Below the pieces are notes generated by a model that did not search any database, was not told the origin of the DNA, and worked only from the letters and a program-made list of their open reading frames with translations. A stretch of DNA of 14,291 nucleotides from Bryobacterales bacterium (GTDB lineage Bacteria; Acidobacteriota; Terriglobia; Bryobacterales; Bryobacteraceae), in assembly GCA_003142355.1 (NCBI GenBank), contig PLMF01000315.1, forward strand, positions 221 through 14,511, in the 5' to 3' direction. The position numbers were made by a program, and so were the translations under genes. Of this stretch, positions 1-6,468 are shown piece after piece (positions within the stretch are counted from its first letter, which is position 1; each line of letters starts with the position of its first letter).

Positions 1-437
1 GTGGCGCCCCAACTGAACTCCACTTTGGCGTCGACCCCATGGGCCTTCAGATAGCGTTTGGTGGTGGCCACGAGCTCCGTGGCGATGATTTTCCCCTGAA
101 GGTCTGCGACCGAGCGAAAGCTCGACGACTCGGGGACGGCCAGCACCCAGCGCACGGCGCCGAAGCTCTGCTTGGCGTAGATGAGGTCGGCCACCGCCAG
201 GACGTCGGCCTCGTTCTCGATGACCCAATCGCGCCCGGTGAGGCCGGCGTCGAGGATGCCGTCCTCGACATAGCGCGCCATTTCCTGGGCGCGGATCAAC
301 ATGCATTCGATATCGGGATCGTCGATGCGCGGGAAATACGACCGGCTGCTGGTGGTAATGGCGAAGCCGGCGCGCCGGAACAGGTCGATGGTGGCGTTCT
401 CGAGGCTCCCTTTGGGTATTCCCAGCTTGAGTATCAT
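1..437 (-). CDS. hisG: ATP phosphoribosyltransferase HisG (partial, runs off left edge)
   Basis: HisG catalyses the first step of histidine synthesis, joining ATP and PRPP to give phosphoribosyl-ATP in the cytoplasm. About 145 N-terminal residues are present. Translation begins [13 protein letters not shown], the usual HisG start, followed by [20 protein letters not shown] (residues 34-53) and [13 protein letters not shown] (about 64-76), all typical of the first catalytic lobe. The segment ending in FSWGA suggests the long, allosterically regulated form, but the PRPP-binding loop and C-terminal regulatory domain lie outside the window. The ATG at 437 overlaps the hisI stop codon as ATGA (434-437), so the two genes are almost surely cotranscribed and translationally coupled. 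It should be controlled by the leader and attenuator upstream of hisI. The family call is secure; only completeness is unknown. Confidence 0.95.
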   Translation of the reverse strand, partial: MILKLGIPKGSLENATIDLFRRAGFAITTSSRSYFPRIDDPDIECMLIRAQEMARYVEDGILDAGLTGRDWVIENEADVLAVADLIYAKQSFGAVRWVLAVPESSSFRSVADLQGKIIATELVATTKRYLKAHGVDAKVEFSWGA

Positions 438-814
438 GGCTTGTCTCCGTAGACCGCGTGCGGGTCGTAGGTGCGCTCCTCGGCGACCTTCCACTCGCCG
501 TTTTCGAGGCGCCGGAAGAAGCAGCTCTGGTATCCTTCGTGGCACACGCCGGGACCGAGCGCCACAACCTTCACCAGCACGGCATCGCCATCGCAATCGG
601 CGGAGATTTCTTTCACCGCGAGCCGGTGGCCGGAGCTCTCGCCCTTGAGCCACAGCTTGCGCCGCGAGCGGCTATAGAAGGTAGCGAAGCCGGTCTCGAC
701 CGTCTGGCGGAAGGCTGCTTCGTTCATGTAGCCCACCATCAGAACGCGCCCGGTGGCGTGGTCCTGAATGACCGCCGTGACGAGGCCGTCCGATTTTTGA
801 AAATCCAGGTTCAT
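434..814 (-). CDS. hisI: Phosphoribosyl-AMP cyclohydrolase HisI
   Basis: HisI opens the adenine ring of phosphoribosyl-AMP in histidine synthesis, using zinc and magnesium. The 126-aa protein has the usual length of the monofunctional enzyme, with no fused HisE domain. Visible signatures are YMNEAAF (29-35), [18 protein letters not shown] (46-63), the metal-binding DCDGD (73-77), and CHEGYQSC (91-98) carrying two of the conserved zinc cysteines. It is the first structural gene of the operon and overlaps hisG by ATGA. The ATG at 814 fits the family start (MNLDF...GLVTAVIQD), but I see no good Shine-Dalgarno sequence. Only 11 nt separate it from the T-tract of an intrinsic terminator, so ribosome binding and attenuation are probably linked. 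The order hisI-hisG is a short operon variant; other his genes may follow to the left. Confidence 0.95.
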   Translation of the reverse strand: MNLDFQKSDGLVTAVIQDHATGRVLMVGYMNEAAFRQTVETGFATFYSRSRRKLWLKGESSGHRLAVKEISADCDGDAVLVKVVALGPGVCHEGYQSCFFRRLENGEWKVAEERTYDPHAVYGDKP

Positions 815-825
815 GTCGCTGCAAT

Positions 826-856
826 AAAAAAGCCCGCCACTACTGCTGCGGCGGGC
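826..856 (-). terminator. Intrinsic terminator of the his leader (attenuator)
   Basis: Read on the minus strand, GCCCGCCGC (856-848) pairs with GTGGCGGGC (840-832) in a 9-bp stem containing one G.U pair, around a 7-nt loop, followed directly by six T residues (831-826). It lies between the His-rich leader ORF and hisI, with no gene of its own to terminate: the only gene to the right is divergent. Its position makes it a conditional terminator inside the hisIG transcript. Confidence 0.85.
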
Positions 857-903
857 GTCCTTTCCAAATCGATTTCAAATGAAATCAGAACACCACCCGT
901 CGC
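848..903 (-). promoter_or_regulatory. Candidate antiterminator helix of the his attenuator
   Basis: On the minus strand GCGACGGGTG (903-894, inside the last codons of the leader ORF) can pair with CGCCCGCCGC (857-848), which includes the whole 5' arm of the terminator. Nine of ten positions pair, with one A-C mismatch and one G.U. Formation of this helix would prevent the terminator. A competing upstream pairing, GCCACC (944-939) with GGTGGT (898-893), can free the terminator when the ribosome does not stall. A perfect hairpin of GATTTC and GAAATC (886-881 and 876-871) lies between and may be a pause site. These pairings were found by eye; energies were not computed. Confidence 0.55.
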
Positions 904-953
904 GTCGGGGCATGATGGTGACGATGATGCCGGGCAACGGTGGCTGCGCTCAT
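885..953 (-). CDS. hisL: his operon leader peptide (22 aa, HHRHHH)
   Basis: The short ORF reads MSAATVARHHRHHHAPTRRVVF and stops at TGA (887-885). Five of six consecutive codons (929-912) are His codons, far above expectation for this GC-rich sequence, and the ORF lies 70 nt upstream of hisI on the same strand, just before the terminator. In known his attenuators, shortage of charged His-tRNA stalls the ribosome on such a run and favours the antiterminator. The ATG at 953 is the nearest in-frame start to the His run. I see no Shine-Dalgarno sequence, but an extended -10-like element lies only 8 nt upstream, so translation may be leaderless. The peptide itself probably has no function beyond sensing. 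The symbol hisL is assigned by analogy of position and composition, not by homology. Confidence 0.8.
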   Translation of the reverse strand: MSAATVARHHRHHHAPTRRVVF

Positions 954-961
954 AGACTGCC

Positions 962-970
962 AATATAGCA
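962..970 (-). promoter_or_regulatory. Candidate extended -10 promoter for the his leader
   Basis: The minus strand reads TGCTATATT, matching an extended -10 (TGnTATAAT-like), ending 8 nt before the leader ATG. No convincing -35 was seen. A start site 6-7 nt downstream would put the 5' end at or within two bases of the ATG. The divergent glycosyltransferase starts at 984, so promoters in this gap would overlap. Confidence 0.4.
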
Positions 971-983
971 CATACTGGAGAGA

Positions 984-2234
984 ATGCGCGTGGCGATCGA
1001 TGCCGTGCCGCTGCTGATACGCAGCGCCGGAGTGAAGAACTACCTGTATCACTGGATCGAGCATCTGCGCCGCATCGCCCCGCCGGGTACCATCGCCACC
1101 TTCCCCGCCCGAATCGATTTCGGCCCACTCCGGCACAACGCTTCTGTCGCCGGCGGGTGGCGCACGGGGACGGGTTTGGCGGCGCTGGCTTTGGCCAACT
1201 ACTCCGGACTGCCGGTGCTCGACTGGCTGACGCATGGCGCCGATATCTTCCATTGCTCGGGGCTGACCCGTCATCCGCCGCGGCGCGCCCGCCTCACGGC
1301 CACCATTCACGACATGACGTGCTGGATGATGCCGGAACTGCATCCCGCAGCCAACCTGCGCGCGGACCGCAATTTCGAAGGAATCCTGCGGCGCGCCGAT
1401 GGGCTGATCGCGGTTTCCGAGAGCACCAAGCGGGATGCGGTCCGTGTGCTGGGGCTTCGGCCGGAGAAGATCGCGGTGATTCACTCGGGAATCGCCGCGC
1501 CGTTTTTCGACGTGAGTGGCGAGGCCATGGACGCGGTGCGCGCGCGGTACAGGCTCAACCGGCCGTTCGTCCTCTTTATCGGCACTATCGAGCCGCGCAA
1601 GAACATCGACATGCTGCTGGACGGGTACGAAGCCCTGCCGGCAGCGGTGCGCGAGGAATTCGAGTTGGTGGTGGCCGGGCCGATGGGGTGGGCGTCGGCG
1701 GAGACCGCGGGGCGAGTGCGCAGGGTACGCTACCTGGGTTACGTCCCGGAGCCGGACATGGCGCCGCTGACCGCCGCCGCCACGGTTTTCGCGTACCCGT
1801 CGCTGTACGAAGGCTTCGGATTTCCGGTGGCGCAGGCGATGGCCGCGGGGACGCCCGTAATCGCCTCGAACGTCTCATCGCTGCCCGAAATCACGGGCGA
1901 TGCGGCCTTGCTCATCGATCCGCGAAGTCTCGGGGAAATGCGCGACGCCCTGAGCCGGCTGCTGCTCTCGCCCACTCTGCGGGGCGAGCTGGCCGCCAAG
2001 GGGCGCGCGCGGGCCGGCGCCTTCCGCTGGGAGGTCTGCGCCGAGCGGTCCCTGGTCTTCTTTCGGGAGGTTGCGGGGGGGGAATCGGGGGCCGGGGGCA
2101 GCGGCGGGGAAAGTTGCGGAACGAACCCAATTTCCGGTGGGGGCACTGATGGGGAAGGGGTTACGTCCGGGGCCGGAGGCGGAGGGTCGGGGTTCTGGCA
2201 GAGGAAGCCGAGGGTTTCGAGGGAGCAGTGGTAG
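984..2234 (+). CDS. GT4-family glycosyltransferase
   Basis: This is a cytoplasmic GT-B fold glycosyltransferase that probably transfers a nucleotide-activated sugar during polysaccharide or glycolipid assembly; donor and acceptor cannot be told from the sequence. It starts MRVAIDAVPL with the Rossmann strand of this family, has TIHDMTCWMMPE near 107-118, the donor-site loop FIGTIEPRKNI (198-208), and SLYEGFGFPVAQAMAAGTPV (273-292). The second Glu of the usual E-X7-E motif is Gln here (E276, Q284). GGAGAG at 977-982 lies close to the ATG at 984 and is better spaced for the GTG at 990, so the start could be six bases later. The conserved domain ends near residue 365 (about 2078). The last ~50 residues are Gly/Ser-rich and are also open on the minus strand, so the true stop may have been lost. 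The gene is divergent from the his operon with no obvious functional link. Confidence 0.85.
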   Translation: MRVAIDAVPLLIRSAGVKNYLYHWIEHLRRIAPPGTIATFPARIDFGPLRHNASVAGGWRTGTGLAALALANYSGLPVLDWLTHGADIFHCSGLTRHPPRRARLTATIHDMTCWMMPELHPAANLRADRNFEGILRRADGLIAVSESTKRDAVRVLGLRPEKIAVIHSGIAAPFFDVSGEAMDAVRARYRLNRPFVLFIGTIEPRKNIDMLLDGYEALPAAVREEFELVVAGPMGWASAETAGRVRRVRYLGYVPEPDMAPLTAAATVFAYPSLYEGFGFPVAQAMAAGTPVIASNVSSLPEITGDAALLIDPRSLGEMRDALSRLLLSPTLRGELAAKGRARAGAFRWEVCAERSLVFFREVAGGESGAGGSGGESCGTNPISGGGTDGEGVTSGAGGGGSGFWQRKPRVSREQW

Positions 2235-2641
2235 GAGCGCTCGGTGGAATCGATGCGGCGCTGGAGGCGGCTAAAGGCGGTTTGGCCGCGGCTGAAGGCC
2301 TGGCCGGCAGCACAGTCGTTTTTGGGAGTCCAGGCGTCCTGCATTTCGCATTCGAGGATTTCGGCATCGATTCTGCGAAAGCGGCGGAGGAGCCACTCGT
2401 CGTGGATGAGGGTATCGACGAGGAGGCGTTCTTCGGGGGTGGCGGGAAGGAAGCGCTCGCGATATTCCCGGGTGAGGGTTTCGAGAGCGGCGGAGTCTTC
2501 GCCGCGGATGAGGTTGGATTTGGCGTCGATGCCGGATTGGAGAGCATTCATGCTGGAGACGGCCTTGCCCGCAACGGAGCATGGGCCGGAGGAACGCAGG
2601 GCGTTGAGACGATTCGCCGCGATTTGTTTGATGGTAGACAT
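1739..2641 (-). CDS. Small conserved family protein (IAANRLNALRSSGP...EIGFVPQ) with extended 3' frame
   Basis: The ORF begins MSTIKQIAANRLNALRSSGP, then GKAVSSMNALQSGIDAKS and a helical segment with LLVDTLIHDEWLLRRFRRIDAEI (73-95), RLQRRIDSTERSYHCSLETL (125-144), a proline-rich stretch and EIGFVPQ (170-176). From memory this is a multi-copy family in Acidobacteriota and Planctomycetes genomes, usually with the form NA..STGP.T..GK...NA..HG; its function is unknown to me. I chose the ATG at 2641 because it matches that start. The frame stays open to 1739, but below about 2059 it runs antisense to conserved glycosyltransferase sequence, so residues beyond ~195 are probably not native. Cys replaces the usual residue after SSGP, and the HG motif is SG, so the copy may be decaying. 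A terminator-like hairpin abuts the start. Confidence 0.55.
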   Translation of the reverse strand: MSTIKQIAANRLNALRSSGPCSVAGKAVSSMNALQSGIDAKSNLIRGEDSAALETLTREYRERFLPATPEERLLVDTLIHDEWLLRRFRRIDAEILECEMQDAWTPKNDCAAGQAFSRGQTAFSRLQRRIDSTERSYHCSLETLGFLCQNPDPPPPAPDVTPSPSVPPPEIGFVPQLSPPLPPAPDSPPATSRKKTRDRSAQTSQRKAPARARPLAASSPRRVGESSSRLRASRISPRLRGSMSKAASPVISGSDETFEAITGVPAAIACATGNPKPSYSDGYAKTVAAAVSGAMSGSGT

Positions 2642-2669
2642 AAAAAAAGGACAGGCGGGAGGCCTGTCC
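2642..2669 (-). terminator. Terminator-like hairpin with T7 tract touching a start codon
   Basis: On the minus strand GGACAGGC (2669-2662) pairs perfectly with GCCTGTCC (2656-2649) around a 5-nt loop, followed by seven T residues (2648-2642), after which the ATG at 2641 begins at once. The opposite strand has no T-tract, so any terminator activity is for minus-strand transcription. No Shine-Dalgarno sequence fits between hairpin and start. Confidence 0.7.
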
Positions 2670-3008
2670 TGATTGGAGAGTAGCACGGGGGTGGGCGGGG
2701 GGAAGGTGGGGGAAATCGGCATGTGATTGACAGGATGGGGGATAGGAATTTCGAAAAAACTGTGAATGAAAACCGGCCTATGGGGAAAAGCGCGGGGTGG
2801 GATTCTATTTCAGCGTGGATTCCGATAGTTGGGAGCGAAGGGCGGGAGCGGGCGTGAGGGTGTTTGGCGTTCCCGATCGGGCCAACTTCCCAGATGGGGA
2901 CCTGGGGGGCGTTTGGCCGGCCCGGAGCGTGAAATGGACATATAACGGTGGCCATTGCGGACGCACCAATTTCTCAGGCGGCGTTCAGGCGGTCTCGCAG
3001 CCGACGGC
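2670..3008. other. Intergenic stretch with no supported gene
   Basis: About 340 bases lie between the hairpin and the end of the Nudix-like gene. Both strands have only short frames without recognisable protein. A G-run-rich portion (about 2685-2745) includes TTGACA at 2727-2732 without a matching -10. I see no RNA gene or mobile element. Confidence 0.6.
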
Positions 3009-3731
3009 TCAGGGGACCGGCGGCAAGTGTCGCTGGTGCAATCCGAGCCATTTCAGGCACCTCGGTAGAGAACACCTCAAAGCGCTTGCAATTGGCAGCG
3101 CGCTCTGTTTCAACAAGCGCCCGGCGTCCCCAGCAGGAATCAGGACGATGCCTGCAACTTCCCCATCCGGGAAACGTACGCGTGCAATAGCCTCGCCTGA
3201 GAGGCAGCCAACATACACATCCCTCCACTCTGAGTTGTAAAAGCTCTCGTGGGGCCGTGACTCGTCGTGAGCGTATCCGCCAATGGATTCCAGACCGCCC
3301 TCCAGATCGGACGGCCGTAGGCTTAATTCTTGAAGCATTTCCGCAAAAGCCGTATCTTGCGACTCGCGATCATCAGCAGTCATATGCCCGCCGACGGTGA
3401 TATCAAGGTGGCCGGCGGAGTCATCTTTGGCCCAGTCACGAATCTGCAACAAGAGCAAATCGCCGAGCGCTGGGCTCCTCCAAAGCAACAGAATGTGAGC
3501 GCAGCGGTGGCGGAGTCCAAGAACGTGGCAAATCCAACGCGGGGCCTTTGAGCCGGTAGGCATACCCTTATCAGTGAAAAGCGGCAATGGTTCCTTTTTG
3601 TCCTTAGGGCGCAGAATCTCGCGATCTGACTCCAACGACGCCGTGATATCGTCTATTGCCTCCTGGCTTTGTCCCTCACCGCAGTTGAGGTGCTGTCGAA
3701 GTTGTTCAAGGCGTGCCTCATTACTCTGCAT
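3009..3731 (-). CDS. Nudix-like protein with degenerate Nudix box
   Basis: The 240-aa protein has an N-terminal helical part (1-60), then a segment resembling Nudix hydrolases: HRCAHILLLWRSPALGDLLL (75-94), HLDITVGGHMTADDRES (108-124) and TAFAEMLQELSL (127-138), then SIGGYAHDESRPHESFYNSEWRDVYVG and EVAGIVLIP. In the standard box GX5EX7REUXEEXGU, this copy keeps E131 and E135 but has A130 for Arg, Q134 for Glu and S137 for Gly. It may bind a nucleoside-diphosphate-linked ligand without normal hydrolysis, or hydrolyse poorly. The ATG at 3731 has GAGGG seven bases upstream; the frame extends further upstream but only antisense to nothing conserved and into the neighbour. It follows the membrane-anchored gene by 52 nt on the same strand, a probable operon. 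Confidence is moderate for the fold and low for the role. Confidence 0.6.
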   Translation of the reverse strand: MQSNEARLEQLRQHLNCGEGQSQEAIDDITASLESDREILRPKDKKEPLPLFTDKGMPTGSKAPRWICHVLGLRHRCAHILLLWRSPALGDLLLLQIRDWAKDDSAGHLDITVGGHMTADDRESQDTAFAEMLQELSLRPSDLEGGLESIGGYAHDESRPHESFYNSEWRDVYVGCLSGEAIARVRFPDGEVAGIVLIPAGDAGRLLKQSALPIASALRCSLPRCLKWLGLHQRHLPPVP

Positions 3732-3783
3732 GGTCGTACCCTCTTTATCCCTCAATCTACACGACGCGGCCGGCCCAACGAAG

Positions 3784-4479
3784 TCAGACCGCTTGCCCAT
3801 TCGAAGCCGATGTGGCGAGAGTTGGGGCTGTAGGGTCGCTGGCCATCCAGAGTTGCTCATACAGCCGCGTATAGTTTTCGTAAAGATCGCCCCGGCGATA
3901 CTTGTACACCGCACAGTCGCGACCGTGCGAGTCGTGCCGGTACGGCGTGAAGAATGCGCATCGGTCAGTGAGAATGATTCGGCCAATATGGGGACAGTTG
4001 AAGCGCCGTAGTTCCACTCTTGCGGTGCTGACGTACCCCTCCAGGAATCTTGCGGTCGTTTCAATCTGGTCCTTCAGCAGCCCGTGGCGCGCAAAAGCGC
4101 GGTCAAACTTCGACAGCTCCTCCTCGCGTTGTTGAGTCCAGTCGAACTCCCCCGAACCATCGGTGCGAGGAAGCAGAATACGAACCCGTAGCGCCTTAGC
4201 CGCCGGTCGATGGAGAAAAACGGGATCGAACGTGTCTCTCTGCAATTCGTTGCCACGGCCCGTGAAGATCGCGATCTCGCGAGCACGCGCGAGTTCCTTG
4301 CGAACATCCGCCTCGGCGGCTCGCTTGTCGGTGAACACCGCGTCAATATCGACATCCAACAAACGTCCCAAAATCCCGGTCAGTACCCACCGAGCACGAC
4401 TGGAGACGGCTGCGGTCACGATAACCACGACAACGCCCGCGAGGAGCGATGCAAGCGCACTGATCCAAAAACCTGCCAT
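3784..4479 (-). CDS. Membrane-anchored protein with PLD-like soluble domain
   Basis: The 231-aa protein starts with one hydrophobic segment (about 4-26, WISALASLLAGVVVVIVTAA), so it is probably anchored in the inner membrane with the rest in the cytoplasm. The soluble part has an alpha/beta pattern, ADVRKELARAREIAIFTGRG (57-76), ALRVRILLPRTD (96-107), IGRIILTDRCAFFTPY (165-180) and RGDLYENYTRLYEQLW (196-211). It resembles phospholipase D-like domains that lack HKD motifs; I see no HxK catalytic pair, so nuclease or lipase activity is not supported. The start at 4479 has AAGGA nine bases upstream. Paired with the downstream Nudix-like gene in an island with toxin-antitoxin remnants, it could belong to a defence or stress module, but that is inference from context only. 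Confidence 0.6.
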   Translation of the reverse strand: MAGFWISALASLLAGVVVVIVTAAVSSRARWVLTGILGRLLDVDIDAVFTDKRAAEADVRKELARAREIAIFTGRGNELQRDTFDPVFLHRPAAKALRVRILLPRTDGSGEFDWTQQREEELSKFDRAFARHGLLKDQIETTARFLEGYVSTARVELRRFNCPHIGRIILTDRCAFFTPYRHDSHGRDCAVYKYRRGDLYENYTRLYEQLWMASDPTAPTLATSASNGQAV

Positions 4480-4890
4480 AGCCGACAGTCCTTAACCTCA
4501 CAACCGAACTCCCGTTGTCCGTCACCTGGCCAGTGAGGAAACCGCGAACGCAATTGTACCAAACGGCAGCGGAACGTCACACCCAGGCCGTATTCCTCCG
4601 AGCTATTCTTCACCCGCGTCATCGATGCGAGCGCTCGACTCGTGATGAGTCGACTCACCCGACTTGTGGCGCTTGGACCTCCAAACCGCGTCCGAGGAGA
4701 CGAGCATCCGACCATTACGGCCGTCGAAGATCTCGACCGTGCGGTAGCGTCTACCAGAACCGGGCTTGGGTCCCGTGTTAACTGGCGCACATCCACAGAT
4801 AGGGCGTGATACCGCCAGGTGCCGCCCGCGTCTGCGCGGCGCTGTCCTCCAGACAGCGTCGACTCCATAAGGCATGCTACCGTTTTCACT
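4480..4890. other. Intergenic stretch with no supported gene
   Basis: About 410 bases separate two divergent genes. Short frames exist on both strands, but none has recognisable protein features or a convincing ribosome site. It should carry the promoters of both genes, though I cannot place them. Confidence 0.6.
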
Positions 4891-5619
4891 ATGGATATGC
4901 GCCATGCCGAACTGAAGGCTGAACGGGCATTCGAGCACCTGCAGGCATTGGAAGTCGAGCTTGAGGCCTATTACCACAACTCGCCGTGGTCGGTCAGGCG
5001 ATACGACGATTCCGAGCGCGGCCGGCACATCATAAAAATTTGGCTGAAGGACCCGAGCGACAGGATTTACATTTTGGCCGGCGATTTCGCGCATTGTCTC
5101 CGCTGCACACTGGACCATATCGTCTACGCACTTGTTACAAACGGCGCTGGCAAACTGCCGACGGGGGCGCAGATCATGTGGCCGGTTCTCGAAGCGCCAA
5201 ATCCCGACAAGCTCAAGCAGCGCACGAGAGGCATGGCCCCCGTAGCCAGCCAACTGATCGAGCAGCTCCAGCCATACCACTTCGGCAAGACCAAAGAGAA
5301 TCCAATTTGGCAACTTACGAAGCTTGACAACATCGACAAGCACCGATATCTGGCAATCCACGAGACCGCGCTCGACATGCACTTTCCACAGCTTAGGAAC
5401 ACTGATGATGTCGTCCGGAATGCCGAGGCCAGCGAGATCAGCCTACCGCTGGAGCATTCAAAAACCGAGATGCTGTTGAACCCGCGGCCGGCCGTATGGT
5501 TCGGGGCAGCGTCCGAGAATTTGAGGGTTGACGCCAAACGCCTCGGAGAGATTTATTCATACATCAGAATGCAGGTGCTCCCGTTATTTGCGCCGCTTTT
5601 CATCCGAGCAATTGCCTAA
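4891..5619 (+). CDS. Conserved hypothetical protein (GDF.H.LR..LDH / IDKHR family)
   Basis: The 242-aa protein is soluble, without signal peptide or membrane segment. It has an N-terminal helix rich in Glu (HAELKAERAFEHLQALEVEL, 5-24), a core GDFAHCLRCTLDH (64-76), a Pro-containing strand IMWPVLEAP, LIEQLQPYH (122-130) and a strongly charged NIDKHRYLA (147-155). I recognise this pattern, with D-H-LR-LDH and DKHR, from widespread uncharacterised proteins of varied bacteria. The conserved His, Asp and Lys residues suggest a binding or catalytic pocket, but no function is known to me. I chose the ATG at 4891 because the helix begins there; the frame is open upstream to 4819 with low-quality sequence. 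No good Shine-Dalgarno sequence lies before it. The gene stands alone, with lower GC by eye than the flanking his or peptidase genes. Confidence 0.65.
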   Translation: MDMRHAELKAERAFEHLQALEVELEAYYHNSPWSVRRYDDSERGRHIIKIWLKDPSDRIYILAGDFAHCLRCTLDHIVYALVTNGAGKLPTGAQIMWPVLEAPNPDKLKQRTRGMAPVASQLIEQLQPYHFGKTKENPIWQLTKLDNIDKHRYLAIHETALDMHFPQLRNTDDVVRNAEASEISLPLEHSKTEMLLNPRPAVWFGAASENLRVDAKRLGEIYSYIRMQVLPLFAPLFIRAIA

Positions 5620-5860
5620 CACAAGCGGCCAGTCGGCACTGGCTCCGACGTTTTGAACGGCGTACCGCCCTAGCGCCTTCCCGGCATCTCACGGGCCTGA
5701 AGGGCGTTGCAGCCCTAACGCCGACCTCCTGCGGGTTCCCCAGCCGACTTGGCCGAAAGAGGGGAAGCATTTCCCGGCATTTCGGGGGCTCGCTGTTTCA
5801 GTGACATCATTTCCGCAACAACCGCTTCAGCCAACAAATCGGTGCTTGGTCTACGATGCT
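5620..5860. other. Intergenic stretch with small palindromes
   Basis: There is no supported gene here. It has a hairpin GCCAGT (5628-5633) with ACTGGC (5638-5643) just after the upstream gene, a hairpin GGCGTT (5703-5708) with AACGCC (5717-5722), and two imperfect copies of a motif beginning TTCCCGGCAT (5678 and 5771). None has a T-tract. Confidence 0.5.
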
Positions 5861-6100
5861 CTAGAAACTTGCGATGATCGCGTCGCGCGGCACACCTTTG
5901 TGCTGGGCGACCTTGCGGAGGATTGAACTAAGCGTGCCGAGCCGGAGGGGGTGGTGATCCGGGATCGAAATCCGCTGCTCGGTCGGCTCGGAGGTCTCCA
6001 GGATCATGTGACTGCCGACTTGGTGCACTTTCACGTACCGCCATCGCCGGCACAAGGCATCGGCGAGCTGCAGGCCCGAGATGTCGCGAGGGATCTTCAT
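5861..6100 (-). CDS. hicA: HicA-type toxin (mRNA interferase)
   Basis: HicA toxins fold like a double-stranded RNA-binding domain and cleave mRNA on or off the ribosome. This 79-aa protein has the usual length and motifs: MKIPRDISGLQLADAL at the start, VGSHMIL with the catalytic His (H31) after Gly-Ser, and ISIPDHHPLRLGTLSSILRK (44-63), matching the typical 'VP.H..L..GTL..ILR' strand-helix. Nothing is missing, so it is probably active. Its ATG overlaps the stop of the antitoxin gene upstream as ATGA (6097-6100), giving translational coupling. The order is antitoxin first, toxin second. It sits in an island with other toxin-antitoxin remnants and may have stabilised it. Confidence 0.85.
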   Translation of the reverse strand: MKIPRDISGLQLADALCRRWRYVKVHQVGSHMILETSEPTEQRISIPDHHPLRLGTLSSILRKVAQHKGVPRDAIIASF

Positions 6101-6324
6101 GCCACGGACAGAATCTCGTCGCGGACAAGGTGAAGGCGGATTCGCTCAGGCTGCGGCCGATCGAAATAGAACGCGGCGGTTGCCTCAATCACGTTCTGGC
6201 GCAACTCCTCCCACGTATCCCCCTCCGTGAAGATGTTTTCGGTGAGGCATTCGGCGCAATAGCCACCGTCGGATTCCTGGACGACCTCGAACACCAATTC
6301 GGGCATACGTCTATGATACGGCAT
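6097..6324 (-). CDS. hicB: HicB-like antitoxin (short form)
   Basis: The 75-aa protein has the HicB partial RNase H-like fold: MPELVFEVVQESDGGYCAEC (7-26), ENIFTEGDTWEELRQNVIEA (29-48), then AAFYFDRPQPERIRLHLVRDE. Proteins of this short type often carry a wrong '2-oxoisovalerate dehydrogenase' label in databases. It neutralises HicA by direct binding. There is no C-terminal helix-turn-helix or ribbon-helix-helix domain, so autoregulation by DNA binding may be weak or absent. The ATG at 6306 (MPELVF) matches the family start better than the one at 6324, but neither has a clear ribosome-binding site. It overlaps hicA by four bases. The family call is good; the start is uncertain by six codons. 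Confidence 0.8.
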   Translation of the reverse strand: MPYHRRMPELVFEVVQESDGGYCAECLTENIFTEGDTWEELRQNVIEATAAFYFDRPQPERIRLHLVRDEILSVA

Positions 6325-6468
6325 GAGTTCTCAGGTGCGGGCTGGGATCAATCCTAATAGGCCGGCCAGCATCCGCCAAGCTCCGGGTGGCCGTGATGCG
6401 GGCACAATGCGCGGGTTGGGCCGCTGAATCCGGCTGCGCGAGGCGGGCGCCTCAGAGAGGAACACGGC

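Noticed and set aside
885..1484. 199-residue minus-strand frame covering the His run
   Set aside because: Most of it is antisense to the glycosyltransferase. Only the last 22 codons, with the His run and the position before hisI, are supported.
4416..4889. 157-residue minus-strand frame in the gap before the membrane-anchored gene
   Set aside because: The composition is Arg/Ser-rich without motifs, and it overlaps the start of a better-supported gene.
5614..5730. Integron attC site after the hypothetical gene
   Set aside because: GCCTAAC at the stop codon and a following hairpin resemble the first half of attC, but no GTTRRRY partner was found downstream, and neighbouring genes are in mixed orientations.
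5678..5792. Two similar motifs beginning TTCCCGGCAT as a repeat family
   Set aside because: Two imperfect 22-base copies are too few and too diverged to call a repeat without genome-wide counts.
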